A stretch of 64,000 nucleotides of DNA from Gammaproteobacteria bacterium (GTDB lineage: Bacteria; Pseudomonadota; Gammaproteobacteria; DSM-16500), in the NCBI GenBank assembly GCA_031291255.1, contig JARLJN010000008.1, positions 1 through 64,000 on the forward strand, in the 5' to 3' direction. Both the position numbers and the translations under genes were made by a program. Positions within the stretch are counted from its first letter, which is position 1. Each line of letters opens with the position of its first letter. This document shows positions 8,975 through 16,314 of this stretch, piece after piece. The notes beneath the pieces were generated by a model. The model did no database searches, was not told the origin of the DNA, and saw only the letters and a program-made list of their open reading frames with translations.

Positions 8975-10318
8975 ATGTTTGTATTCCCGTCATATACTGA
9001 GCTATTAAAAGGCTATTTTAAACGTAAACGTGATGCCATCAAAAAATATTTTGATGATAAGCATTATGAAGCGCTTAGCGCCCAGAAAAAAAATGCAGAA
9101 AAAATAAAAGATACGCAAATTGGTGCATATGATATGTGGAATAATACATTTCCTGGCGCAGTAATAGGAACTACGATGGCGATACGCGCTATTGTCACTC
9201 AGCCACTTATACCTGGTTTAAAACCCATTATCCCTCCGCAAAAAGATGCTTTCTGGTTAGTTGGAGAGCAGATCATACCTTGGATTAAGGACAAATTAAA
9301 TTGGCTTTATAATTGTCTGCCTACTTATATCACAAACCCATGCGATAAAATTATGGAAGGTTTTCGCTGGTTATTAAATACAAAAACTGTAGTCACGATT
9401 TTAAATTATCTTCCTTTTATAGGATTGGGTGTGAGTGCGCTTTTATCCATAAAAGAGTTTTATTATGAAAAAAATAAAAATGCTGCCAATACTTTAAAGT
9501 TAATCGCGAACGTGAGTTCTGCTGTTTTATTAGGGGTGGGTTTAGGGATTATGAAATGGGGATCCATGGTTGCTGCACTTTATGTTGCACCTTATTTAAT
9601 TATTACTGCTACTGCATTAGTTGTCGCTGTAGGCTTAGTGAAATCCTTTCGTCATATTTATAAGGCATTGAAAGATTCTGAAAATCGAACACAGCATTTA
9701 GTGAATGCAGCTAAAGAATTTTTATGTACTTTCATTAATGCAATAGGTTGTGCATTGGTTGTGATAGGAATGCAAGCAGGGCAAAAATTACAGCAATTTA
9801 ATATTAGTAAGTTTAACTTTGATGTTCTTGTTAAAGCGGGTGAGATTTACAAAAAAACATTTGCTGTCGCTTATGCTGGATTAATCGCTGTAGGTGCTTT
9901 AATTTTAATAAATGTCGTTCCCGTTGTTTGGAAGGGTTTAAAAAAATTAGGTAATACAATTAAGGGTTGGTTGGGGTTTGAAAATAAACCTGCAACGAAA
10001 TCGACTAAATCTGTTTCGCCCGAAGTTAAGCAAGCTTTAAAAGATGATATAGATAAACAAAAAGATAAATTGCAAAAAGAAATGAATCAAACAGGATTTA
10101 TTGCGGATCGATTAAAAGATCAGCGTAAAAGAAAGCTAAATCTTTTAACTAAAGTAAAAGAAGTGATGGATAATCCTGAGGATCTTGTAGCAGTAGAAAG
10201 AAAAGAACTACTTGAAAGCTCTAAAGCCTATCAATCTTTTTGGAAAGTAAAAGGAAAGACGCAAGATTTAGTAGAGCGTGCTATTGAGATATCAAAAGCA
10301 CCTCAAAATGCAGCGTAG
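8975..10318 (+). CDS. Multi-spanning membrane protein, candidate Dot/Icm effector
   Basis: The 447-residue protein has no recognised family. Hydrophobic segments lie at about 137-158, 176-222 (two helices), 246-266 and 298-318. The N-terminal 50 residues are Lys/Tyr rich and polar, with no signal peptide. The last 100 residues are a charged, probably coiled-coil region (Lys/Glu rich, about 350-430) ending ISKAPQNAA. The Glu-rich stretch VERKELLE lies about 35 residues before the end, where E-block secretion signals are found. The PmrA-like box upstream supports an effector role. An ordinary inner-membrane protein remains possible. Confidence 0.55.
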   Translation: MFVFPSYTELLKGYFKRKRDAIKKYFDDKHYEALSAQKKNAEKIKDTQIGAYDMWNNTFPGAVIGTTMAIRAIVTQPLIPGLKPIIPPQKDAFWLVGEQIIPWIKDKLNWLYNCLPTYITNPCDKIMEGFRWLLNTKTVVTILNYLPFIGLGVSALLSIKEFYYEKNKNAANTLKLIANVSSAVLLGVGLGIMKWGSMVAALYVAPYLIITATALVVAVGLVKSFRHIYKALKDSENRTQHLVNAAKEFLCTFINAIGCALVVIGMQAGQKLQQFNISKFNFDVLVKAGEIYKKTFAVAYAGLIAVGALILINVVPVVWKGLKKLGNTIKGWLGFENKPATKSTKSVSPEVKQALKDDIDKQKDKLQKEMNQTGFIADRLKDQRKRKLNLLTKVKEVMDNPEDLVAVERKELLESSKAYQSFWKVKGKTQDLVERAIEISKAPQNAA

Positions 10319-10332
10319 GATATAAAGCGTAT

Positions 10333-10425
10333 GTAGCCCGGATTGAGCGTTGCGAAAATCCGGGATTTGCCGGCATTGGTTTTTGAAATCTTTCCCGGAT
10401 TTTCGCAGCGCTCAATCCGGGCTAC
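10333..10425. repeat. REP-like palindrome, family A (complete)
   Basis: GTAGCCCGGATTGAGCGTTG begins the left arm at 10333, and the right arm ends GCTCAATCCGGGCTAC at 10425. The arms are about 33 bp and nearly complementary, with a loop of about 25 nt. It lies just downstream of the 8975 gene, between convergent genes, where it could also end transcription. Confidence 0.85.
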
Positions 10426-10499
10426 GTTTCATGTAGGTATTATTCTTTCGCTCATGTTATTGCATATGACGTTTGGTGGAAAATTATTTACGTGAATAA

Positions 10500-11621
10500 T
10501 TACAGCGTTAAATCAGATAAAAAAGTCGCGGCATTAATGACTTTAATGTTTTCTACGCGCCTATCATTTCTTAAAATTTTTACAATTTGGCTTGCTGGAA
10601 AAGCATACTTTTTATGAAAAGCATAAAGGGATTTGCTAATTTCTTTGCTTGTGTTTTTGACTTCAATTATTTCTTCTATATTCCCATCTTTAATTAATGC
10701 AAAATCTACCTCTTGTCCTTCTTTGTTTCGTAAGTAATGTAATGTGTAATCTTCAGCATGGTAATCAATTTTGCCATAAACATACTTAAGTAAACTGACA
10801 GCGACAAGGTTTTCGAGTTGGGCGCCTTCATCACCTTTTACTAATCCATTGTCAAAGAAATATATTTTTGGTTCTTTTAATAAGCTTCTGGCTATGTTTT
10901 TTGAAAATGGAGTGATACGAAAAATAATATATAAGGCTTCAAGAATTTCAATGTATTTTTTTACGGTATTGGGAGAGATGGCAACATCTTCTGAAAGTGA
11001 TTGATACGAAATGGGAGAGCCGATTTTAGTTCTTAATAATTCAAAAATTGTTTTTAATGCTTTGATATTTTGGACTTGATCAAATTCAAAAACATCAGTT
11101 GCTAAGATGCTATTACTGTATTGTAGGCGCCATCGATTGGCTTCCAAATCATTCTCTGCCAGATAGGGTTCTGGAAAACCGCCTCTTGTTAGAAGAGTTT
11201 CAATCTCTACTGGTTTTCCTAATTGATGCAGCTCTGCAGGTGATAACGGTAAGAGCCTATGTAGAAAATAGCGTCCGGCAAGTGAGTCACCTATTTTATC
11301 AAAAATATCAAGCCTAGCACTGCCTGTTACGAGTATCTGTAATTGTTTTGTTTTGGTATCGTAGAGACCTTTTAAATAATTTTTCCAGGCCGGCATTTTA
11401 TGAAGCTCATCGAGTATCAGCAAGTCTGTAGATTCTAGCCAAGACTGAGCCTCAATAATTTTTTTATCTTCGAGATTGTCATAATTTAGATAAACGGATT
11501 TTTCAAATTCTTTTGCAATTTGTTTTGCCACATACGTTTTACCCACTTGTCTGGGCCCGACAAGAAAAACCATTTTCTTGGATAAGTCATTGATAATATA
11601 TTGAGTTTGTATTCTTTTCAT
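10500..11621 (-). CDS. AAA-type ATPase with DUF4143 / nuclease-like C-terminus
   Basis: The protein belongs to the widespread family of predicted P-loop ATPases with a DUF4143 domain. The Walker A is GPRQVGKT and the Walker B is LLILDELHKM. A winged-helix region is suggested by SYQSLSEDVAISPNTVKKYI. The C-terminal EGQEVDFALI followed by IIEVKNT is the restriction-endonuclease-like fold typical of the family. I chose ATG at 11621 (MKRIQTQYII) over 11669 because family members start just before the P-loop. Function is not established for the family. A second member lies at 22428-23567. Confidence 0.8.
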   Translation of the reverse strand: MKRIQTQYIINDLSKKMVFLVGPRQVGKTYVAKQIAKEFEKSVYLNYDNLEDKKIIEAQSWLESTDLLILDELHKMPAWKNYLKGLYDTKTKQLQILVTGSARLDIFDKIGDSLAGRYFLHRLLPLSPAELHQLGKPVEIETLLTRGGFPEPYLAENDLEANRWRLQYSNSILATDVFEFDQVQNIKALKTIFELLRTKIGSPISYQSLSEDVAISPNTVKKYIEILEALYIIFRITPFSKNIARSLLKEPKIYFFDNGLVKGDEGAQLENLVAVSLLKYVYGKIDYHAEDYTLHYLRNKEGQEVDFALIKDGNIEEIIEVKNTSKEISKSLYAFHKKYAFPASQIVKILRNDRRVENIKVINAATFLSDLTL

Positions 11622-11641
11622 ACTGACTATTCTAAACTGGA

Positions 11642-11684
11642 TTGCGGAAAAGTCAAGACTTTCCCGCAATATCTTGCGGAAAAG
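11642..11684. repeat. Hairpin and short direct repeat upstream of the ATPase gene
   Basis: GCGGAAAAGTC and GACTTTCCCGC pair across a 2-nt loop at about 11644-11667, with one unpaired position. TTGCGGAAAAGTCA occurs at 11642-11655 and again at 11672-11685. The hairpin lies between the ATPase start and the upstream CGL stop, so it could be a terminator or a 5'-UTR structure. Confidence 0.4.
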
Positions 11685-12842
11685 TCACCCTAGAGCATGC
11701 GTAATATCATTTTTCAAATCATCTAAAGCTTCAATTCCCACAGACAATCGAATCAGATTATCTTTAATGCCTAAACGTTCACGTTGAGGTTTAGGCACAG
11801 AAGCATGAGTCATGATAGCGGGATGCTCGATTAAGCTCTCTACACCGCCTAAACTTTCTGCTAAAGCGAAAAGTTCAAAGCGTTCTAATGCTTTAATCGT
11901 GCTCGCTAAATCACCTTTTAACTCAACAGAAATCATGCCGCCAAATTGCTGCATTTGTTCTTTTGCTAATGCATGTTGTGGGTGATTGCTGAGGCCAGGA
12001 TAATAAACGTGAGCGACTTTAGACTGTTTTTCTAACCATAACGCTAATGCGAGTGCATTATTGCAATGACGTTCCATGCGTATGCTTAATGTTTTTAAAC
12101 CGCGTAATGCTAAGAAGCTGTCAAAAGGGCTGGCGATTGCGCCCACAGAATTTTGTAAGAAGCTTAAGCGTTCAGCTAATTCTGGATTTTCACCGACGAC
12201 TGCAATGCCGCCTATAATATCGGAATGTCCGTTTAAATATTTTGTTGCTGAATGCACGACTATATCAACGCCATGTTCTAAAGGACGTTGTAAAATAGGC
12301 GTTGCAAACGTGTTGTCAGCAACAGAAATCAGTTTGTGTTGTTTTGCAATTTTCGCGATCTCTTTTAGGTCAACTAATTTAAGCATGGGATTCGTGGGTG
12401 TTTCTATCCATATCATGCGTGTTTCAGGGCGGATTTCTGCTTTAATTTTTTTAAGATCGGATAAATCAACGAATGAAATTTTCAATCCGGCTGAAATTTT
12501 TCTGACTTTTTCCATCAAGCGATAGGTGCCGCCATATAAATCATCCATTGCAATGATATGGTCGCCTGGTTTTAAAAGTTCTAACACGGTTGCAATCGCA
12601 GCCATGCCAGATGCAAATGCAAAAGCTGCAGAGCCGGATTCTAAATTCGCGACACATTGTTCGTATGCAAAGCGTGTAGGATTTAAGGTGCGAGAATATT
12701 CAAAACCTTTGTGTTTGCCAGGGCTGCTTTGTACGTAAGTAGATGTCGCATAAATCGGCGTCATAATGGCGCCAGTTGAAGGGTCAGGGGATTGACCGGC
12801 GTGAATAACGCGAGTTGCCATATCGTATTGGTTTTTTTTCAT
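11685..12842 (-). CDS. Cystathionine gamma-lyase/synthase, PLP-dependent
   Basis: This 385-residue enzyme belongs to the Cys/Met metabolism PLP family. The PLP lysine lies in the motif VVHSATKYLNGHSD, and the family phrases YSRTLNPTR, ASGMAAI and IETPTNPML are intact. Next to a CBS-type enzyme it most likely completes reverse transsulfuration: cystathionine to cysteine, 2-oxobutyrate and ammonia. A cystathionine gamma-synthase role cannot be excluded, because the two activities are hard to separate by sequence. It is transcribed with the CBS-like gene across a 153-bp repeat-containing gap. Confidence 0.88.
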   Translation of the reverse strand: MKKNQYDMATRVIHAGQSPDPSTGAIMTPIYATSTYVQSSPGKHKGFEYSRTLNPTRFAYEQCVANLESGSAAFAFASGMAAIATVLELLKPGDHIIAMDDLYGGTYRLMEKVRKISAGLKISFVDLSDLKKIKAEIRPETRMIWIETPTNPMLKLVDLKEIAKIAKQHKLISVADNTFATPILQRPLEHGVDIVVHSATKYLNGHSDIIGGIAVVGENPELAERLSFLQNSVGAIASPFDSFLALRGLKTLSIRMERHCNNALALALWLEKQSKVAHVYYPGLSNHPQHALAKEQMQQFGGMISVELKGDLASTIKALERFELFALAESLGGVESLIEHPAIMTHASVPKPQRERLGIKDNLIRLSVGIEALDDLKNDITHALG

Positions 12843-12865
12843 TTGTTTTCACTCTTTGTTTTTAT

Positions 12866-12988
12866 CCCCTCCCCGCCAGCGCTTTTTGCTGGAGGAGAGG
12901 GTTAGGGAGGGGAGGTTAAAATGAGATACCCGCCTTTCCCCAGCCCTCTCCTCCCACCAAAATCGTGGGTGGAGAGGGGGCAGAAGGG
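12866..12988. repeat. Inverted GGGAGGGG-type palindromic repeats between CGL and CBS genes
   Basis: Two blocks of CCCTCTCC/GGAGAGGG-rich sequence lie at 12866-12917 and 12932-12988. The first contains the hairpin CCAGCGCTTTTTGCTGG, and the second is a partial inverted version of the first. Sequence style and length resemble the arms of the large inverted repeat at 16036-16310. Confidence 0.7.
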
Positions 12989-12995
12989 AGGTCAT

Positions 12996-13946
12996 TCACA
13001 TAAACCCATTTTCTCTCATCCAATTATCATCTAAAAATTTCGATAAATAATTGCGAGAGCTGTCAGGCAGGGTGACTAAACATTTTTGCCCTTTCTTCAA
13101 ACGTCCACAGACTTGTAAAGCAGCCCAAACAGTTGCACCGCAAGATCCACCAATTAATAAACCTTCTTCTCTTATCAAACGTCTGGCCATCAGAAAAGCT
13201 TCTTTGTCATGCACTTTCACATATTCATTCACTAAGCTGTTATCCAATACTTTAGGAAAAAAATCATAACCTATGCCTTCCACAAGATAAGGATAGACTT
13301 CAGTGCCGCCACCCAATATAGAACCGTAAGGATCCACGCCTATGATTTGAATGTCAGGATTATGTTCTTTTAATCTGCGTGCAACACCTGTGATGGTGCC
13401 ACCTGTGCCTACGCTCATGACAACCATGGCAAGATCATCACCCATGTCATCTAAAATTTCTTGTGCAGTTGTTTCATAGTGCACTTGTGGATTCATGGGA
13501 TTGGCGTACTGATCGAGTATGTGTGAATTAGGAATTTGTTTGTTAAGTTTTTTAGCGAGAGAGATATGGCTGTCAGGATGATCCCATGCAACTTCAGTCG
13601 GTGTGCGATAAATTTTTGCGCCTAAGGCTTCGAGTATAACTTGTTTTTCTTTACTCATTTTTTCAGGCATGGTGATAATTACGTTATAACCTTTTACTGC
13701 GCCTGCTAACGCAAAACCTATGCCCGTATTTCCTGAAGTGGGTTCGATTAGCGTATCACCTGGTTTGATGCGGCCAGATTTTTCTGCATCTTCAACCATG
13801 TAGTAACCAATTCTATCTTTGACAGAGCCACCTGGATTTAAAAATTCACATTTACCATAAATCTCACAGGGTAAATCTTTTCCTATACGATTAAATCTGA
13901 CTATAGGGGTATGACCGATTGCTTCCAGAATGTTATTGATTACCAT
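12996..13946 (-). CDS. Cystathionine beta-synthase-like PLP enzyme (no regulatory domain)
   Basis: The 316-residue protein is of the cysteine synthase / cystathionine beta-synthase fold. The PLP lysine sits in NPGGSVKDR near residue 42, the substrate loop is [10 protein letters not shown], and the phosphate-binding loop is GTGGTITGV. The phrase [10 protein letters not shown] is characteristic of cystathionine beta-synthases rather than CysK, which favours condensation of serine and homocysteine. The C-terminal pair of CBS (Bateman) regulatory domains seen in eukaryotes is absent. It overlaps the upstream secreted-protein gene by 7 bp. Confidence 0.85.
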   Translation of the reverse strand: MVINNILEAIGHTPIVRFNRIGKDLPCEIYGKCEFLNPGGSVKDRIGYYMVEDAEKSGRIKPGDTLIEPTSGNTGIGFALAGAVKGYNVIITMPEKMSKEKQVILEALGAKIYRTPTEVAWDHPDSHISLAKKLNKQIPNSHILDQYANPMNPQVHYETTAQEILDDMGDDLAMVVMSVGTGGTITGVARRLKEHNPDIQIIGVDPYGSILGGGTEVYPYLVEGIGYDFFPKVLDNSLVNEYVKVHDKEAFLMARRLIREEGLLIGGSCGATVWAALQVCGRLKKGQKCLVTLPDSSRNYLSKFLDDNWMRENGFM

Positions 13947-14476
13947 AATTTTCCTGTAAATAAAGCCGGGGCTTTTTGAACAACGGTTGTTAGAGTCGTG
14001 GTGGTTGATTCAATCGTTTCACCTGAGCTGGGTTGTGCATGTTCTACAATTGTAAAATTATAATTATTATATTGTTGTACATAACACTGAGAGGTTGCAC
14101 GTACGGGACTTAAAACACCTTTTAATGTGACATTCAGTGATTGTCCGGATAGGCTGCGATTTTCAAGGCAACAAAAGTTTTTTATTTCGGCATAAGGTCC
14201 GAAAGACAGTTGTGATACTGTGACTCGATAAGATCTAGCATGACTGAAGATCAGCCAAAAATTATCACGTTGAGAAAAATCGAATTGATAGGGAAAGACG
14301 CGTTGGCTTTCTTCATCTCGCAGTATGAGCAACCAACTAGGATGACCATAAAGTTTATGGAGTTGTGTGTTAATTTGTATGGATTCACCGCCTTCATTTG
14401 TTCCATACGCTGAAGTCAGTGCGCAAAAAAAGCAGAGAGTGATTAAGACAACTTGGCATAATTTTTTTATTGCCAT
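13940..14476 (-). CDS. Secreted hypothetical protein
   Basis: The 178-residue protein has a clear signal peptide (a hydrophobic stretch such as [17 protein letters not shown] in the first 25 residues) and is therefore probably periplasmic or exported. The mature part is polar and beta-rich in appearance, with a pair of adjacent cysteines (NFCCLEN) and a third cysteine (TSQCYVQ). Its stop overlaps the start of the CBS-like gene, so the two are translated from one message. I do not recognise the family and see no metabolic link to transsulfuration. Confidence 0.65.
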   Translation of the reverse strand: MAIKKLCQVVLITLCFFCALTSAYGTNEGGESIQINTQLHKLYGHPSWLLILRDEESQRVFPYQFDFSQRDNFWLIFSHARSYRVTVSQLSFGPYAEIKNFCCLENRSLSGQSLNVTLKGVLSPVRATSQCYVQQYNNYNFTIVEHAQPSSGETIESTTTTLTTVVQKAPALFTGKLW

Positions 14477-14536
14477 GTGAGATAAACCAAAGGTATTGTA
14501 TTGTTATCTATTATTCATTGTATCTGTTATGTGCTT

Positions 14537-15013
14537 ATGAAGGCAAAATTATTTCAGAATGCAATCGTCGTTAAACCATCACCTTTGCACGGTTATGGTG
14601 TTTTTGCTGAAAAAGATATCAGTAAAGGTGATATTGTTGAAGAATGTTATACCTTAGTGTCTTTAAATCGGGAATCTGATTTTTTAAATTATTATTTTAA
14701 TGCAGCTGGAAAAAATGGTTTTGCTCTGGGTTATGGCGGCATCTATAATCATTCAGATGACCCTAGCATTTCTTTCGAATACGACGCGGATAATCAAATT
14801 ATTATCTATAAAGCACGCAGAGCTATTTCGAAGGGTGAAGAATTATTTATTTCATATGGTAAGAGTTGGTTTGATTCTAGAAATCTACAACCTACAAAAA
14901 CGTCATGGATAAAAAAAATATATCATCGTTATTTTAATATAGGTTTTAGATTGTTAGTTGTTTTTAACGCGTATTTATTTATTTTTTTATTACTAAAATA
15001 TCTTTCTAAATAG
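14537..15013 (+). CDS. SET-domain protein with C-terminal membrane anchor
   Basis: The protein (158 residues from ATG 14537) is essentially a compact SET domain. It has HGYGVFAEKDISKGD near the start, YNHSDDPS as the equivalent of the NHS motif, and GEELFISYGKSWF at the end. SET proteins transfer a methyl group from S-adenosylmethionine to protein lysines. The last 25 residues (FRLLVVFNAYLFIFLLL) form one transmembrane helix. The TTG at 14501 would add 12 residues, but the family starts nearer MKAKLFQNAIVVK. No pre- or post-SET cysteine clusters are present. Its 3' end overlaps dsbB by 21 bp in convergent orientation. Confidence 0.75.
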   Translation: MKAKLFQNAIVVKPSPLHGYGVFAEKDISKGDIVEECYTLVSLNRESDFLNYYFNAAGKNGFALGYGGIYNHSDDPSISFEYDADNQIIIYKARRAISKGEELFISYGKSWFDSRNLQPTKTSWIKKIYHRYFNIGFRLLVVFNAYLFIFLLLKYLSK

Positions 15014-15487
15014 CTGCCATAATGAAAGCCCTAATAACAGGATGAAACAAATCAAAGACCATTCGGCTAAACTTAATTGAAATAAAACCCAGTTCACTTG
15101 CGAACATTCAGCGCCGCCTATAAAAACTTTTTTTATCACTTCTGTTAACGGTAATACTTGCATCATGTAATCTAAGCTTGCACCACAGTCACCTCCTGTG
15201 GAAGGCGGCAAATGTTGTAACCAAACTTGTCTGCCAGCGAGTACCATACCTAATACTGCAAAAACACAATTGGCAAATGCAAGTAGGCGATGAAAGATAT
15301 TGTTAAATTTGATAACCGCGCCAATAAAAAATAATGCGCCTAAACCAATTAACATGAAACGTTGTAACATACATAAAGGGCAGGGTGTGAGTCCTTCATA
15401 GATTTGCAAATACATCGCGAGAGCGAGTAAGACAGTGATGCCAAAAAAACCGATTAAATAAGTTGAGCGTGGGCTGGGTAGTCTCAT
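14993..15487 (-). CDS. dsbB: Disulfide bond formation protein B
   Basis: DsbB is the inner-membrane quinone-linked oxidase that re-oxidises DsbA. The 164-residue product has four hydrophobic helices. The first cysteine pair is in CPLCMLQR after helix 1, and the second pair is in the periplasmic loop (GGDCGASLDYM and GGAECSQVNW). I chose ATG 15487 because an AGGA site precedes it; ATG 15502 would add five residues. ruvX lies 27 bp upstream on the same strand. Confidence 0.92.
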   Translation of the reverse strand: MRLPSPRSTYLIGFFGITVLLALAMYLQIYEGLTPCPLCMLQRFMLIGLGALFFIGAVIKFNNIFHRLLAFANCVFAVLGMVLAGRQVWLQHLPPSTGGDCGASLDYMMQVLPLTEVIKKVFIGGAECSQVNWVLFQLSLAEWSLICFILLLGLSLWQLFRKIF

Positions 15488-15513
15488 TTCATATCCTGTC
15501 ATAAATTTTATTT

Positions 15514-15939
15514 TTAACTAAACTGATCTAGCCAATTTTGTAAAATCAATTGTGCCGCTACACTGTCAATCTGAGTTTTTTTTAGAGCTTTATAACCGCC
15601 ATCTGTAAACACTTTATCTTTTGCTGCAACAGAACTCAGTCTTTCATCTATACCGTGTACGGGCAATTCATATTTTTCTTTTAATGATTCAGCAAATTGT
15701 TTTGCTGCTTGCGTTAAGGGTTGCTCACTGCCATCCATGTTATAAGGTATACCTACAACGATAGCATCTGGATGCCAAGCGGCTATAATTTTTTTTATGT
15801 CATCCCACTGTGGCATACCATTCACCGCATTAATCATGGTAAGCGGCCGTGCCGTTTGTGTAACGGTTTGTCCTACAGCAACACCGATGCGTTTTGTACC
15901 GTAGTCAAAGCCTAATACAATTTCAGGGGGATTTTTCAT
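15514..15939 (-). CDS. ruvX: Putative pre-16S rRNA nuclease RuvX/YqgF
   Basis: The 141-residue protein has the family start GFDYGTKRIGVAVGQ (RNase H-like fold, first acidic residue), VVGIPYNMDGSEQP in the middle, and DERLSSVAA and DSVAAQLIL toward the C-terminus. The family acts in 16S rRNA 5' end maturation. Length is typical. It probably forms an operon with dsbB downstream. Confidence 0.92.
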   Translation of the reverse strand: MKNPPEIVLGFDYGTKRIGVAVGQTVTQTARPLTMINAVNGMPQWDDIKKIIAAWHPDAIVVGIPYNMDGSEQPLTQAAKQFAESLKEKYELPVHGIDERLSSVAAKDKVFTDGGYKALKKTQIDSVAAQLILQNWLDQFS

Positions 15940-16035
15940 AGACAGAAATTATAACCGAATCATATGCGGGTGTCTCTAAAGCCATAATCCTCGAAGCGGT
16001 TTATTGTAGCCCGGATTAAGACATAGCTTTACCCA

Positions 16036-16310
16036 TAAATATTAGACCTCTTGAAAATAAATAGAACGCCCCCTCTCTTCCCGTGCTTTTTACGGGAGGA
16101 GAGGCCGGGGAGAGGAGGGCTTAAATTTCATATATAAATGTTATTGATGCTACAATATTTTTACAGTTTCATTCCCCAAAAAAATGTATTTATAATTTTT
16201 GTAAACCGTTGTACAAGGAAGTTTTAACCCTCCTCTCCCCAACCCTCTCCTCCCGTAAAAAGCACGGGAAGAGAGGGGGCGTTCTATTTATTCAAGAGGT
16301 TTAATATTTA
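16036..16310. repeat. 275-bp MITE-like element with long inverted repeats
   Basis: The 375-bp gap between ruvX and polA is mostly this element. The left arm, about 16036-16120, contains CCTCTTGAAAATAAATAGAA, a hairpin CCCGTGCTTTTTACGGG, and AGAGGAGGG. The right arm, about 16226-16310, is its near-perfect reverse complement. The central 105 bp is AT-rich with no gene. The ends (TAAATATTA and TAATATTTA) are also complementary, so no direct target duplication is visible. A half copy of REP family A (GTAGCCCGGATTAAG) lies just outside at 16006-16020. Confidence 0.75.
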
Positions 16311-16314
16311 GCTG

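Noticed and set aside
12076..12738. Long open frames antisense to the CGL gene
   Set aside because: They lie wholly within a clear PLP-enzyme gene, have no ribosome sites and no recognisable domains.
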